Below, in pieces: positions 53,771 through 64,000 of a stretch of 64,000 nucleotides of DNA. The stretch lies in contig JBHGNT010000007.1 of the NCBI GenBank assembly GCA_043228905.1, positions 1,674,001 to 1,738,000 on the forward strand, in the 5' to 3' direction. This DNA is from Azolla caroliniana. Lineage: Eukaryota; Polypodiophyta. Numbering within the stretch: position 1 is the first letter of the stretch; the number at the start of each line of letters is the position of its first letter. A program made the translations under genes and the position numbers. A model generated the notes under the pieces. That model had not been told where the DNA came from, ran no database searches, and saw only the letters and a list, made by a program, of their open reading frames with translations.

Positions 53771-55668
53771 TCAAGTTTGTTTCTTTGCTCCTTTTTTAGC
53801 TTTCCAGTGCGTGATATTATCTTGAATCCTGGATTCGACGTTTTTCTTAAATCCAGGGTAAGGCTCATAGCCAAAGAGAATTTGCAGGACCTGTCGCATT
53901 AGAAGTTAAAATCCATCGTAAAAGGGAAAAAATTGGACAAGTTACAAGATTCCCAATAATTGAACATTTCCATCCACTATTTTTATAAAAATCAAAATAT
54001 TACAAGAAAAAAAAAACACATTCACTCTGTATTCATTCAACACAAAATAGGGATTTCATGCCTGTGTATGCTCGCTTTACTCCCTTTTCAATCAATACCA
54101 GATGATACATAATTGCTAACTCTTTCAATAAGTGGTAATGTGAAGCATAAAGAGATTAGAATACAGACTGTCATACCTCAAACAGAACAAAGTATGGTGC
54201 CATGACGAAAGCTTGAAAAATATTGTCAATGAGGGCAGGACTCCTTCTCTGGAGACATACAGACAACAATAAGTGAGAATAAATATACAATGTACATATA
54301 CCCTTAGAAAAGTACCCTTTTGGACCAAAAAAATTCTTTTTGCTTATTTTGGGGTAAGACATTTTGAGGATCTATCTTGATCTCAAAACTAACCACATAA
54401 TCTTCAATCAGCCTTAATGAATTCATGTTCTGCTCTGGGGAAGTGGAAATCGTACTTCAAGACCCATTTCGTATTCAATGTCTTCTAGTCTTTTTTGTGT
54501 CAGTTACTAGAACAATCTAAAAACGTGGATCTATCTGGATCTCAAATCTAACCACATAATCTTCAATCAGCCTCGATGAATTCATGTTCTGTAAGCACTC
54601 AAACAATCTAAAAGCGTGGATCTATCTGGACCTCAAATCTAACCACATGATCTTCAATCAGCCTCAATGAATTAATGTTCTGTAAGAACTCAAACAATCT
54701 ACCAAATATACTGTGTAAGACAAGTAGACCTTCCACTGTATTACTTCCAGATTATCTTCTGACTGCTTTTAAGCATCTATATTGTCTTCACAAAGAGCAC
54801 TGTGCATTTAATATACCTTTCTGTTGGATTTTTCACCTCCTTCCACTTTGATCTTCTGTGGATTTAATACCCTGTCCTTTGATTATAACTTAATAACAAG
54901 GAAAGCAACAATTTTAGACGAGTTTCAATTTTTCATCTGAGTGCCATACCAAACTTACACAAGTTTCCATTTTTCATCCAAGTGTCATACTGAGGTTTAA
55001 GCAGTAGTAATTAACATCATTAATTAGAAAGAAATAAAAAAATAAAAGCACCTACTTCAAATACTCCATGCCCAATGAACTGTCCAGTCCAACAAACTAT
55101 TTGAGAGATCAGGACAACCTGTGAAGGAGAAACAAAACCATAAGCATTTCCTAAACGAAAAATAACTAGAAATAGTATAATTATAAACCCAAATGATAAA
55201 TAATTAAATAATTAAAGAAACAATAACCGTCGTAGTATACTTATAAACCCAAATGATAAGCAAATCAAAATTTTAATTTTTAAAAACAATCAATAATTGT
55301 ATAATCACCTTCCAACCAAAAGAAAAACCTAGTTTCTGGGCGAGAGCATTGCTGCAAATCCAACATACTAGGCAAAGCAATGCTGCAAGAGAACCCGCCT
55401 TTCTATCCAACGATACATAGAAGAGCGCATAGAAAGATGCTCCGAGAAAGCTCCAATTCACTACCATATACTCTTGGAATGGTAGAACACCATATGGCAA
55501 TGGCAATGGACATATTGGTGGAGCGAATGCGGCATAAAGGAGTGCCGTAAAAAAGATCGGCCAAACAAACAATGTGTGAATGAACACATTTAAGGGATGT
55601 GAATGATACGAGCCATAAAATACATAATGATTCTCGATGTCTATCAATGCCATCGTGTTCACCACCAT
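53771..55668 (-). CDS. Mpo1-like (DUF962/YGL010w family) protein, four coding exons
   Basis: Exons 55,668-55,309, 55,118-55,056, 54,248-54,177 and 53,890-53,771, each with GT-AG borders and all joined in phase 0, give 204 residues. Family signatures are 'ENHYVFYGSYHSHPLNVFIH' with the conserved histidines, 'GQFIGHGVFE', 'RRSPALIDN', 'APYFVLFEVL' and 'FGYEP'. Several hydrophobic segments (about 25-48, 65-85, 90-108 and 120-170) indicate a multi-pass membrane protein. Yeast Mpo1 is an Fe(II)-dependent dioxygenase of the ER that shortens 2-hydroxy fatty acids by alpha-oxidation in phytosphingosine breakdown. The same role here is inferred from family membership. The C-terminus KKQT fits a KKXX ER-retrieval signal. 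An in-frame TGA lies 51 nt upstream of the first ATG. The second ATG (residue 6, 'MALIDIEN') has a better context (A at -3, G at +4) and may be the true start, giving 199 residues. No lesions seen. Confidence 0.9.
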
Positions 55669-55744
55669 ACACCAGAAAATGGTGTGCTTCCCGTGCTTCT
55701 TGTTTAGCCTTCTTTTTGTTCACAAATATTGATAGAGAAATTAT
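55669..55744 (-). other. 5' UTR part of the coding exon 1
   Basis: On the minus strand a good acceptor (TTTTTGTTTCTAG) ends just before 55,744, and 76 bases without an ATG lead to the start codon. This fits a 5' UTR interrupted by an intron. Confidence 0.5.
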
Positions 55745-56215
55745 CTAGAAACAAAAACTGCATCCAATAAAGAGGTGAGCATATTAAGTTGTAACAATCT
55801 ATACATCCATTGAAACAAAATCATTCTTTACTTGGTCCTAGTTCACATAGTTTTTCCTTAACCTGTAATGGTTCTCTTCATTTCGTGGTTGTTCACAAAC
55901 TCGACCAACTAGTTATATACAATTGTTGAATATTCTTACAGCTCATTATATACATGTGCATGCACATACACATGCCCATACAGATACCCATTAAATATAC
56001 ACATGTACATACGAATTCACATACGCATGCCCATACTAATAACCATTACATATACACATGCCCATACGAATACCCATACCCAAACCTACAAATAACTCAA
56101 ACAAAATTCATTAGCATTAACAAATCCTTGCACAGGGTCCACATAAATCTTCTCTGGTTCCTAAGGAATTAGACACATATACATATACTGGCAATTCTCT
56201 CTATCTCTGTCTATT

Positions 56216-56219
<4 letters not shown>

Positions 56220-56250
<31 letters not shown>
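56220..56250. repeat. (CT)n microsatellite
   Basis: An uninterrupted CT run of about 15 units. If the 56.5-kb leader exon is real, this lies in the first intron. Confidence 0.9.
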
Positions 56251-56252
<2 letters not shown>

Positions 56253-56499
56253 GCTTACCCTAACACACATTCATGCAAATATATTAACACATACGTGCAG
56301 ACCTATGCACAAATTATCTCTCTCTGTGTGTGACCAAATTTGGTCTTAGAAATATTACCCTAACATATACATACAGACTTAATTCATTCTCTTTCACTCT
56401 ATCGCTGGGCCTACCCTAGCACAAATTACCCCTCTCTCTCCCTCTCATACATCGATGACCAGCAGAAAAGAAAATGAACAGAGGAAACAGGCGATTTAC

Positions 56500-56530
56500 C
56501 TGAGCGTCTCTAATTAGGTCGGAGTGACTC

Positions 56531-56567
<37 letters not shown>
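56500..56567 (-). promoter_or_regulatory. Possible non-coding first exon of the Mpo1-like gene with a (CT)n tract
   Basis: On the minus strand a (CT)n run (56,534-56,567) is followed by 'GCAGAGTCACTCC' and a splice donor CAG|GTAAAT at 56,499. A CT tract near the transcription start is common in plant genes. Whether this is exon 1 or a mini-exon with the CT run as its acceptor tract cannot be decided from sequence. Confidence 0.4.
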
Positions 56568-56572
<5 letters not shown>

Positions 56573-56595
56573 CACACGATTTCTCTAATGAAATA

Positions 56596-56740
56596 TATGT
56601 ATGTATGAATGTATGTATGTATGTATGTATGTATGTATGTATGTATGTATGTATGTATGTATGTATGCATGTCTATGTATGTATGTATGTAAGTATGTAT
56701 GTATGTATATATGTATGCATGTCTATGTATGTATGTATGT
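56596..56740. repeat. (ATGT)n microsatellite
   Basis: About 145 bp of ATGT units with a few variants ('atgcatgtct', 'taagtatg'). A 'atgcatgtctatgtatg' variant block occurs twice (near 56,664 and 56,713), showing local duplication. It lies just upstream of the probable start of the Mpo1-like gene. Confidence 0.95.
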
Positions 56741-56759
56741 AGTTTTTGGTTTTCTAAGT

Positions 56760-58780
56760 CCATACAAGTAACTCAATTACTTGAATCTTATATAATTGTT
56801 TTAGTTTGTATAGATTTGTATAATTAAAGGGCATGGAAGAACTCCAAGCAACACTCATCGGGATTATTTCATAAACTCGTATAGTAATCTGATTTTCACC
56901 TTGGAGTGTGGACGTGACTAAACATTACCATACAATGCAGAACGGGACCTTGTGATGATTTCTAACTGAGGGGGATGGATTGCTAGGAATGGTGCCATGT
57001 CATTAGCCTACTTTGAGTTGCAGTTATGATTTCTAGCCTCGAGAGATAGATTGCTAGAGATGGTGTGTGCCGAGTTGTAAGCCTACTTTGAGCTTCCATG
57101 ATGTCATGAAAGTTTGTTCTTTTCTTTGAAGAATGCCAACTTCATGGATATGTACGACCTATAGTTTGTTCCCTTTTTAGAATGTTTCGATTATAGATTA
57201 GACCATGTGAAACCAATCAAGGAACCCCATTCTCGATCATATGTGGAATTCGATGTCAAACTTGCATATAATTCGAGGTCACAAATAAATTGCCCCAATA
57301 CTTGCAAAACAAATGTGCAATGTCTTGCAAGCATGTTTTTGGTTTGTTATAACTTATCATTGTTTTGTCTTCGATTTGTCTTTTTCTACCCAAGCCTCGG
57401 TGCATTCCCTAACCCATTAGAATAGGTCAAGTGATGTCCCAATTGTGATTAATTTGTTCAATTATTGGGACTTGCAGAAAAGTCGTAGCCAACTCTATTC
57501 ATATTTCCTCCAGGATCCACTTGCCCTTACCTTGGACTAGTGTTCTAAATTAACCTCATAGTAACAATGAACCCAAAGCTTTTCCTAGCATGGCCTTTGT
57601 AATTTGTCCTATGAAGCCATTGTGCTATTGATGCGTATGAAATAGTAACAACAACATATTTTCTTTGAAAATGTTGATAATATGACAATAATATATCATT
57701 TTACATTGATCTTGTATTAGCATTGTCTCACCCAATTATAATGATTCACATCACAAGAAATTACCATTACCATTATAATATATATTATTTTATGATTCTC
57801 TTTATAATCAATTATAAAAAATAATGAACAAATTGTATATATCCTTCATGATGGTTTAGTGGAAGGGTTGTCAATTCATGCCCCAACAAGTTCATCGTGT
57901 GTTCTCTAAGAGTTTTTCAAGTGATGATCCTGGGGAAATTTGTGTGGAGCCCTCATCCTCAATAATGGGTCCTTCGAAGACGAGGAACTATTTGCGTCCT
58001 TCTTGGCGATCATACATTCATAAGTGCTCCCTTTGTGAGCATTCACATTCCAATGTTTGGGTGGAGTATATGAAGGGATCAATAGGCATTTGATAAGGAA
58101 TCCCATTGACTAGAGCCTACCATGATTCTTACATGCACATGTAAGCAGGTAATAGCGCAGTCCTAGCCTCTCTTTCACTCTGTCATAACAAAAAATAGTA
58201 TAGTTCCAACTTGTCTTTCAATAAAAAGAAATTTGGGCATTCCAATCTTTGCCATTTAAAATTCAAATGAGTGGAAATATACCATTAATTCAATCCAAAT
58301 TTCAATTTCACTTGTATGGTTGCCTTTAAGATGGGACTAGTAGAAATACAATTATGAAAGATTATCCATGATTCCCTTGAATCCACTTGACATTCTTACC
58401 ACTACATGTGCAAATATTTGACGTACATGTTTTGTTTTTGTTTTTTCAAAAACAAATTATCCTTCCATTAGTTATAAAGAAAGGTTATAATGATTACATC
58501 ATACAAAGTATTTTTTTCCCAAGCCTGTCTTGTGTGGACAACGGTTGAGGAAACAAATCTATGTACTCCAACATAGAGAAAAGAGCCCAACAATTACAAT
58601 CTATTCCCTAGACACATTGCAAGGTATCCATATCCATAAGCAACAACGAAAGTAGCTCTATTCGGAAACAAACCATCTCAGGTCACAGTTATGAGCCATT
58701 CAATACTTCTTCAACCTGTACATCTCAGATTTCAAGGCGATCAACTACGTTCTTTGGTTTTTCAAGAGAACCACTTTCCA
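56760..58780. other. AT-rich spacer, no gene seen
   Basis: About 2 kb without a recognisable gene. A 71-codon stretch at 57,878-58,093 (plus) is open but has no motif. Confidence 0.5.
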
Positions 58781-58789
58781 CATTCGTGG

Positions 58790-59740
58790 TTGTAAAGTCA
58801 ACAACTATGCTTCCTCTTTCCCCATCAACCATCTTGTCGGATTACCACCAAATTCTTGTACATACAACAACAAATTAAGTCAAGTTTCCTCCTCTCCTCA
58901 TGAGCGTATTCTTCGGCCCCCACACCATCATCACTTGTCCTTATCAAAAAACATAAAAATTGCTTCGTTAAGTCCTCATCAACCATCTCGCCAAATACCA
59001 CCAAATTCTTGCACATAAACAATAAAATGTGTCTAAATTCCTCATCTCATGAGAATATGCTTCGACCTCCACACCATCATCACTCGTCCTTATCCAAAAC
59101 ATAAATTCTATGTCATTAAGTCCGCATCATCCATCTCGCCGACTACCACCAAAATCCTGCACATACAATACACAAGTCTTTTTTCCTCATCCCCTCATGA
59201 GAGTATGGTTCGCCCCCCAAACCCTCATCACTCATCCTTATCCAAAAACATACATTTTGCTTCATCAAGTCCACATAAACTTCTCACCGATTATTGCCAA
59301 AACCTGTGTAACATACAAACGACTAAATGAGTCTAGTGTTCTGAATAGATTATGTTTCATCCCCCACACCACCAGCACTCATCCTTATAAAAAATACGCA
59401 TTTTGCTTCCTCAAGTCCACATCAAACTTCTCGTCGATTACCGCCACAATCCTGTACATACAAACAACTTAATTTTCTGAAGAGATTATGCTTCAGCCCC
59501 CACACCACCATCACTCATCATTATCAAAAACATGAATTGTGCTTCATTAATCCACATCAACCATCTCACTCTCGTTGATTTAACACCAAAATCGTGTACC
59601 TAAAAAAACAGAATGACACTACTCTCCTCGTCTCTCATTAAATTATGTTACAACCCTCAACAACATCATCACTCATCCTTATCCAAAATCAGAAAATGCT
59701 TCATTTTTCGCATCCACCATCTCGCCCTTGTCAGTCCACA
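58790..59740. repeat. Tandem array, six diverged ~150-bp units
   Basis: A block 'cacaccatcatcactcgtccttatccaaaa' recurs near 58,921, 59,070, 59,219, 59,365, 59,501 and 59,659 (spacing 136-158 bp). Each is followed by 'ttgcttc.ttaagtcc.catcaaccatctcgcc' and 'accaccaaa.tcttg.acataca'. On the minus strand one unit is open as 'NLVVFGEMVDEDLTKQFLCF' with 'RTSDDGVGAEEYAHEERR', but other units have stops. Each unit also carries 'TGTATGTGCAGG' in minus sense, which looks like a splice acceptor. Confidence 0.8.
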
Positions 59741-59923
59741 GAACTACCCAAATCCCATCCGCCTCTTTTATGTTTTTCTTGTCAACCTATAAGATAAAGA
59801 GAAAAGAAGAAACTATATACCTCAAAATTATGTTTGAAATAAGAAAGGACTAGGGGCCATGAATAACCAACGTGGTGAGACATAGTTCCAGCGATCTTCA
59901 TGTGACTCATCCAACCAGAGAGG

Positions 59924-60225
59924 TATTGGCCACCATATTTTACGAATTTTTCGTCTTTTCTTATGCACCTTTTCCAGTATTCCTTTAATACTATCATACT
60001 CTCCCTTTATTGTGTCCACCAAGTTGTCCCACAACATCTTAATCATATCCACCACATTGTACTCGATGTCTTCATATTGGCCACCATATTTTACGAATTT
60101 TTCGTCTTTTCTTATGCACCTTTTCCAGTATTCCTTTAATACTATCATACTCTCCCTTAATTGTGTCCACCAAGTTGTCCCACAACATCTTAATCATAAC
60201 CACCACATTGTACTCGATGTCTTCA
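59924..60225. repeat. 151-bp tandem duplication
   Basis: Two nearly identical copies, from 'tattggccaccatatttta' at 59,924 and at 60,075. The few differences include t/a in 'ccttta/ttaattg' and 'tcatatcc/tcataacc'. The minus strand is open through both ('WDNLVDTIKGEYDSIKG', 'VHKKRRKIRKIWWPI') but, since 151 is not a multiple of three, the frame changes between copies. No family recognised. Confidence 0.9.
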
Positions 60226-60229
60226 TATT

Positions 60230-61719
60230 TCTTGTTGCAAAGACACTTCCACCACACCCATAAAGCATTAACTAAAACAATATTCCAAACAGTATTTGAC
60301 GTACATGTTATCCAAGGATTGACTACTTTTTGTGATGTTGGAAAGAGTTTTCATAGTTAAAAGAATGATAAAACTTTGTGATTTCATTCAAAATCACTAG
60401 GGTGCATATAGACACTCACTTATTGCATTGTAATATCATTAATGTCATTTGTGTAAACATCCACAAAGAAAAAGACACCACATATTTAATATTTTTAGCT
60501 CGGTGAGTAGTGACGATTATTATCATAATGTTGCCTACTTAAATACCATGAATGAAGTTGGGGCCTACATAACTACTAATGAAAACTTTTGAGGACTATG
60601 ATTATGTTAGAAAGGGATGTGGTTTCCATGGAAATAGATCTCATCTTAAACGTTGGCTTTATATATCATTTACAAGATTAAGAAAGGGCAGCTAACTTAA
60701 TTGAAGAATAGACATCAACAAATAGGTGGCCTTGTCAAACTTCGCATTATATACCATGCCTTTATCAACAATGAACAATGGAGAATAGATGAACTTTTTA
60801 AAGTTTGACATCATACATCATGTTCCTATACCCACAATCAATTATCGAGAGCTCATTTGGACTAATAGCCACAAAATGCTTGCATGATGAGGGATCATCA
60901 TATTACTAGATAAGAAGGTCGATTATGAATGCTATTCAATTTACATTCAATCTGTATCATAGTTGTGCAACACATCCCCTCATGAATTGCATTATATTAA
61001 TAACTATAATTTACATCAACGTTGCTCCCAAGTTCAAATTAACTTATAACTTCTAGTTTCTATTCCACTGTGCAACAAATACTTTAAACTACATTTTCAT
61101 ACTCCAAAGCAAGATATCCTCAAACACTATGTACACAATTGTACTCTCCTTATATGTTATTTATACTTTCTCTTTCATTATGCGCCATGTAAAACAAAAT
61201 TTGGCATAGGTGCACAAATGATCATAATGAAGAAAAAATGTATGTGGGCATGCAAAAATAGGAATTGTAAACTTTGAAATTGGTTGAGAATAGTTTCATA
61301 GAAATAATTCTAAACGTGATTATATTAGATTAGATCTTTTTTAGCGTCCCTAGAGTGGCCAATACTACACAAGTTTTTCTTGATGTGTGTGTCCTTGAGA
61401 TGGATATTCATACTTGACACACTAAGTTTTGATGTGTGAATAAGGCATATACATATGAGCTCAACCTTCTAGATGTCCTCTTTAGTGTGACACTCAAGTC
61501 ATCACCCTCTAATATGTGATCATAACATTGACAAATTGTGCATTAAGCAAAGCATTAAGCAAGTGATACTCATCCTCTACTCACCCTTGCATACCATACA
61601 TGCCTTTATATTTGGCTTATTTTGATGCCATAATGCAACTTTAATACCTAGGTTGTATGATGGAGTGCAAAGAAGTGTAAGGGCTCTATGAATGTTAATA
61701 CTCATGTTAGTAATGAGAT
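60230..61719. other. AT-rich spacer with dispersed repeat copy B
   Basis: No gene seen. About 61,330-61,515 is the inverted partner of 575-820. Confidence 0.55.
61330..61515 (-). repeat. Dispersed repeat, copy B
   Basis: The reverse complement shares ordered blocks with 575-820, including 'gggtgatgacttgagtgtcacactaaagag' and 'atgccttattcacacat'-like pieces. Confidence 0.6.
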
Positions 61720-63282
61720 AAGGTTGAATAGTATCTTTTTTTCCAAAAAACATCTACTTCCATTAGTTAAGAATGTACAAAGGAATCATTTACAACTCAT
61801 ATCTTACAAGACATCTTGCATGTCAAAGGAAAACAATGTGTAGATGAAACAACATAAAAACACAACTCCAAAACACCACATCATTATATGTGTATAGCAT
61901 TACTCGAACACATATTCTCCACGTGAGCCTCATACAAAACAGAATTCAGCATAGATGTCCTCCATTCGCTCCTCATGGCAGCACCCATCTAGATGTTAGG
62001 AACACTTGGAGGGAACAGCCACCGCGGTGGTTGATAATTCCACTTCACTTTACCATCCATTATCTGCAGCATCGAAGAACCGCTCCATTTTCGAAGGAAT
62101 CGAGCTCTAGCTTCTTCACTTGCATCAGATGGCCCTTGAAGACTTTCAAACTCACCTCGCAACGTAGAAATAAGATTAAACCAGATCATCATTAAATTCT
62201 CAGCCGGTGGGGTTCGTTTACCTGCGAGGGTCTCCTTGCACCGAGATACCCACACTAGCCAGACCATAAGGCCGACCACTAATACCCATATGTCCACGTA
62301 GCGTTCCTGTAAGAAGAATAAACCTCCTTGCGTGGCTAGTTGCATAGATCCTTGCTTCACCATTAAAGAAGGACTGTTTCCATCCCACCCTTGAAACCAC
62401 GAGGCCGATTCAGTGGCCAGCCAAGTGATTGTTGCGCTCGATACATGAACCTCAACCCCAAAACGAGCCAAGATTCTTAAGCTCCTCAACCAGATTTCTT
62501 GTGCTCGTGGGCAGCACCACAAACAATGAGCGATGTCCTCCAAGCTCGCACTACACGCCTTGCAACCACTCATGCCACCTCTATTCCCAAGCCACTCTCC
62601 CGTTGGAACAGCCCGATGGGTGATTAACCAGAAAAACACTTTGATCCGCTCGGGAAGGGATGAGTTCCATATCCTGCTCCTGGTTCTATCCACGAAGACT
62701 GAATCGATAGCTGCATGGGTCCACTTGTTGGCACATTTCTCACGATACAAATCTAACTTTCTCCCCAAGCGTGTCGAGTATTCGAAGAAACCTAGTAATT
62801 TAGCTTGTTCTCCCTTCCACCTATATTCAACGGGATCCCATTCTACGCGCTCGAGAGGCTTGCCTTCAACCACGTACAAGATCCAATCCTCCTCGACCTC
62901 TTCGACTGGTGGATTCACCTTCCATTTCTTTCCGTGTCTTGCCACAATTCTAATAGGGTACCAGCCTGCACTTTCATCTAATAATCCCATCAGGACGGTC
63001 TTCCCACTCTTTCCTAGACCCCTGACATTGATAATATTTCCGATACCATCACATTGTCCAAACCATTCACCCTCTTCCTCATTACCAATAGGAAGCGAGG
63101 AGACAGCTGTATTGACTACGTCAAGCATCTTTCTGCCATTTCTGACCTTTCCCATGTCTTCATATAATTGATCACGATTATTGCCGGACAACCGCAGCCA
63201 ATCAGCCACCGAGTGTATCCCTTGACAATGCAATATAGCCCACGGCATGCGCTTGCTTTGTCTGAAAAGGTTGAATAGTATC
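61720..63282 (-). mobile_element. LINE-C, 5'-truncated insertion with a 16-bp target duplication
   Basis: AAGGTTGAATAGTATC occurs at 61,720-61,735 and again at 63,267-63,282, enclosing 1,531 bp. The left end begins with a T run (61,736), the A tail of a minus-strand LINE. The right end is a typical 5' truncation: the coding sequence begins mid-protein. This is the hallmark of target-primed reverse transcription. Confidence 0.9.
61989..63266 (-). CDS. LINE-C ORF2 C-terminal fragment (zf-RVT-like)
   Basis: About 425 open codons of LINE ORF2 C-terminus. A zf-RVT-like segment near 62,690-62,490 reads 'RIWNSSLPERIKVFFWLITH', then 'GCKACSASLEDIAHCLWCCP'. It matches the layout of the same region in LINE-A ('WLIAHRAFPVGTW', 'SHCLW.C'). 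The endonuclease and RT are absent. The frame stays open for another 32 codons into flanking DNA up to an ATG at 63,362, crossing the target duplication; those residues are host-derived by chance. No internal stop, so the insertion is probably young. Alone it cannot be active. Confidence 0.88.
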   Translation of the reverse strand, partial: FRQSKRMPWAILHCQGIHSVADWLRLSGNNRDQLYEDMGKVRNGRKMLDVVNTAVSSLPIGNEEEGEWFGQCDGIGNIINVRGLGKSGKTVLMGLLDESAGWYPIRIVARHGKKWKVNPPVEEVEEDWILYVVEGKPLERVEWDPVEYRWKGEQAKLLGFFEYSTRLGRKLDLYREKCANKWTHAAIDSVFVDRTRSRIWNSSLPERIKVFFWLITHRAVPTGEWLGNRGGMSGCKACSASLEDIAHCLWCCPRAQEIWLRSLRILARFGVEVHVSSATITWLATESASWFQGWDGNSPSLMVKQGSMQLATQGGLFFLQERYVDIWVLVVGLMVWLVWVSRCKETLAGKRTPPAENLMMIWFNLISTLRGEFESLQGPSDASEEARARFLRKWSGSSMLQIMDGKVKWNYQPPRWLFPPSVPNI

Positions 63283-64000
63283 AATAGGCCTTCTTGCCTT
63301 ATATAGAACCCAACATTCAAGATTAATGTTTTCAATGTAATATTCTGATTGTGTCCTACCATTTTTCCAATGCTTCTTTAATAATTTTATTGACTTTTCC
63401 TCAATAACCACATAGTTCAAACATCGCTTAAAGGCTCTAAAAGATCATTCACATCTCATCTTTTGAACCATTTTTTGATGTCAGTTACCCAACCAAATAA
63501 GAGAATTTAGTTCTTGTGATTCTTGAGTAGTTTACATCCAACATTCCAAGCAATATGTGATCATCTATCATTTGGCATATTCTTAACATATATCTATGTA
63601 CTCTATATAGTGTCAATATCTCTATAGGTCAAGCACATGTTTCCAAGAGCATAACTTGATAGGAGTTAGTGGATTTAACTCCCAATTGTCTCCTTAAAAA
63701 CATCATTTGAATCTTTTCTCAATCTCATTCCGTGCATTTAAAGGGATAGCCTCCCCACACTCCTGCTCCATAAAGCAATACTTGTGTTATCATGCATTAA
63801 CTAACATTAGTTTCACTTCCTATCCATGAGTATCACTTTGGTTGCATTGATTTATCAACCAACTTGAAGTCTAGACTCAAAGCATGCACTCCATATATTT
63901 GTGACAAGTACACCAATACCAAGATACTTAAAGCGATGCACAAATTGTGCATGTTCTTCCTTATATGTAAGCATAGGGTATCAAAGAGGTTGGATGGTTC
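63283..64000. other. AT-rich spacer, nothing assigned
   Basis: No ORF with recognisable motifs and no clear repeat. Confidence 0.5.

Noticed and set aside
56416-56763. ORFs of repeated Tyr/Ile/His or Met/Tyr/Val/Cys residues
   Set aside because: They are translations of the (ATGT)n and (GA)n microsatellites.
57843-57898. A possible tRNA gene or further tRNA-like module
   Set aside because: TGGTTTAGTGG fits an A-box, but the B-box position ('agttcatcg') does not match and no cloverleaf is apparent.
1-64000. CRISPR arrays, bacterial operons, riboswitches or prophage
   Set aside because: The window is eukaryotic: spliced gene, LTR and non-LTR retrotransposons, microsatellites. The tandem arrays lack the spacing of repeats and unique spacers.

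Overview
The window looks like repeat-rich nuclear DNA of a land plant, most likely a non-seed plant (bryophyte, lycophyte or fern). The evidence is an L1-type LINE with a DUF4283-like ORF1 and a zf-RVT-like C-terminus, plant-type Copia elements primed by initiator tRNA-Met, and a chromodomain Ty3/Gypsy element that resembles the Tcn1/Tf1-sushi lineage rather than the usual seed-plant chromoviruses. The lineage call is inference. I recognise only one host gene, an intron-containing Mpo1-like (DUF962) gene at 53.77-55.67 kb on the minus strand. Most of the rest is transposon, nested several layers deep, in AT-rich spacer.

Layout. 0-7.86 kb: AT-rich spacer with diverged repeats, a decayed plus-strand L1-like LINE (about 2.26-5.29 kb) and a solo Gypsy LTR (5.59-6.31 kb). 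7.86-23.78 kb: a triple nest. A minus-strand LINE (LINE-A) is split inside its reverse transcriptase by a minus-strand Gypsy element (Gypsy-1). Gypsy-1 is itself split by a young, apparently intact chromodomain Gypsy (12,425-18,077). 23.8-26.2 kb: spacer. 26.2-32.15 kb: a hAT-like short inverted-repeat element holding an intact Copia element (Copia-1, 26,420-31,894). 32.2-36.3 kb: a second hAT-like fragment, a decayed MULE with poly-G-tipped inverted repeats, Copia LTR fragments, a second type of LINE fragment, and two Copia remnants (Copia-4, Copia-3). 36.3-51.9 kb: Gypsy-3 remnant, then the decayed full-length Gypsy-2, whose 3' LTR is split by Copia-2 (38,872-44,556) and whose pol is split by a Copia-1-like solo LTR. 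51.9-52.6 kb: a head-to-head LTR and a 98-bp duplication. 53.4-56.6 kb: the Mpo1-like gene. 56.5-64 kb: microsatellites, a ~150-bp tandem array, a 151-bp tandem duplication, and a 5'-truncated LINE (LINE-C) with a 16-bp target duplication.

Most notable signals. (1) tRNA-like modules with recognisable A and B boxes sit antisense in the U3 of four different Gypsy LTRs, about 110-180 bp upstream of the TATA box. (2) The young chromodomain Gypsy shows the signature of Tf1-type self-priming and a gag/pol -1 frameshift site. (3) Copia-2 carries an extra reading frame after RNase H, bounded by two identical polypurine tracts.
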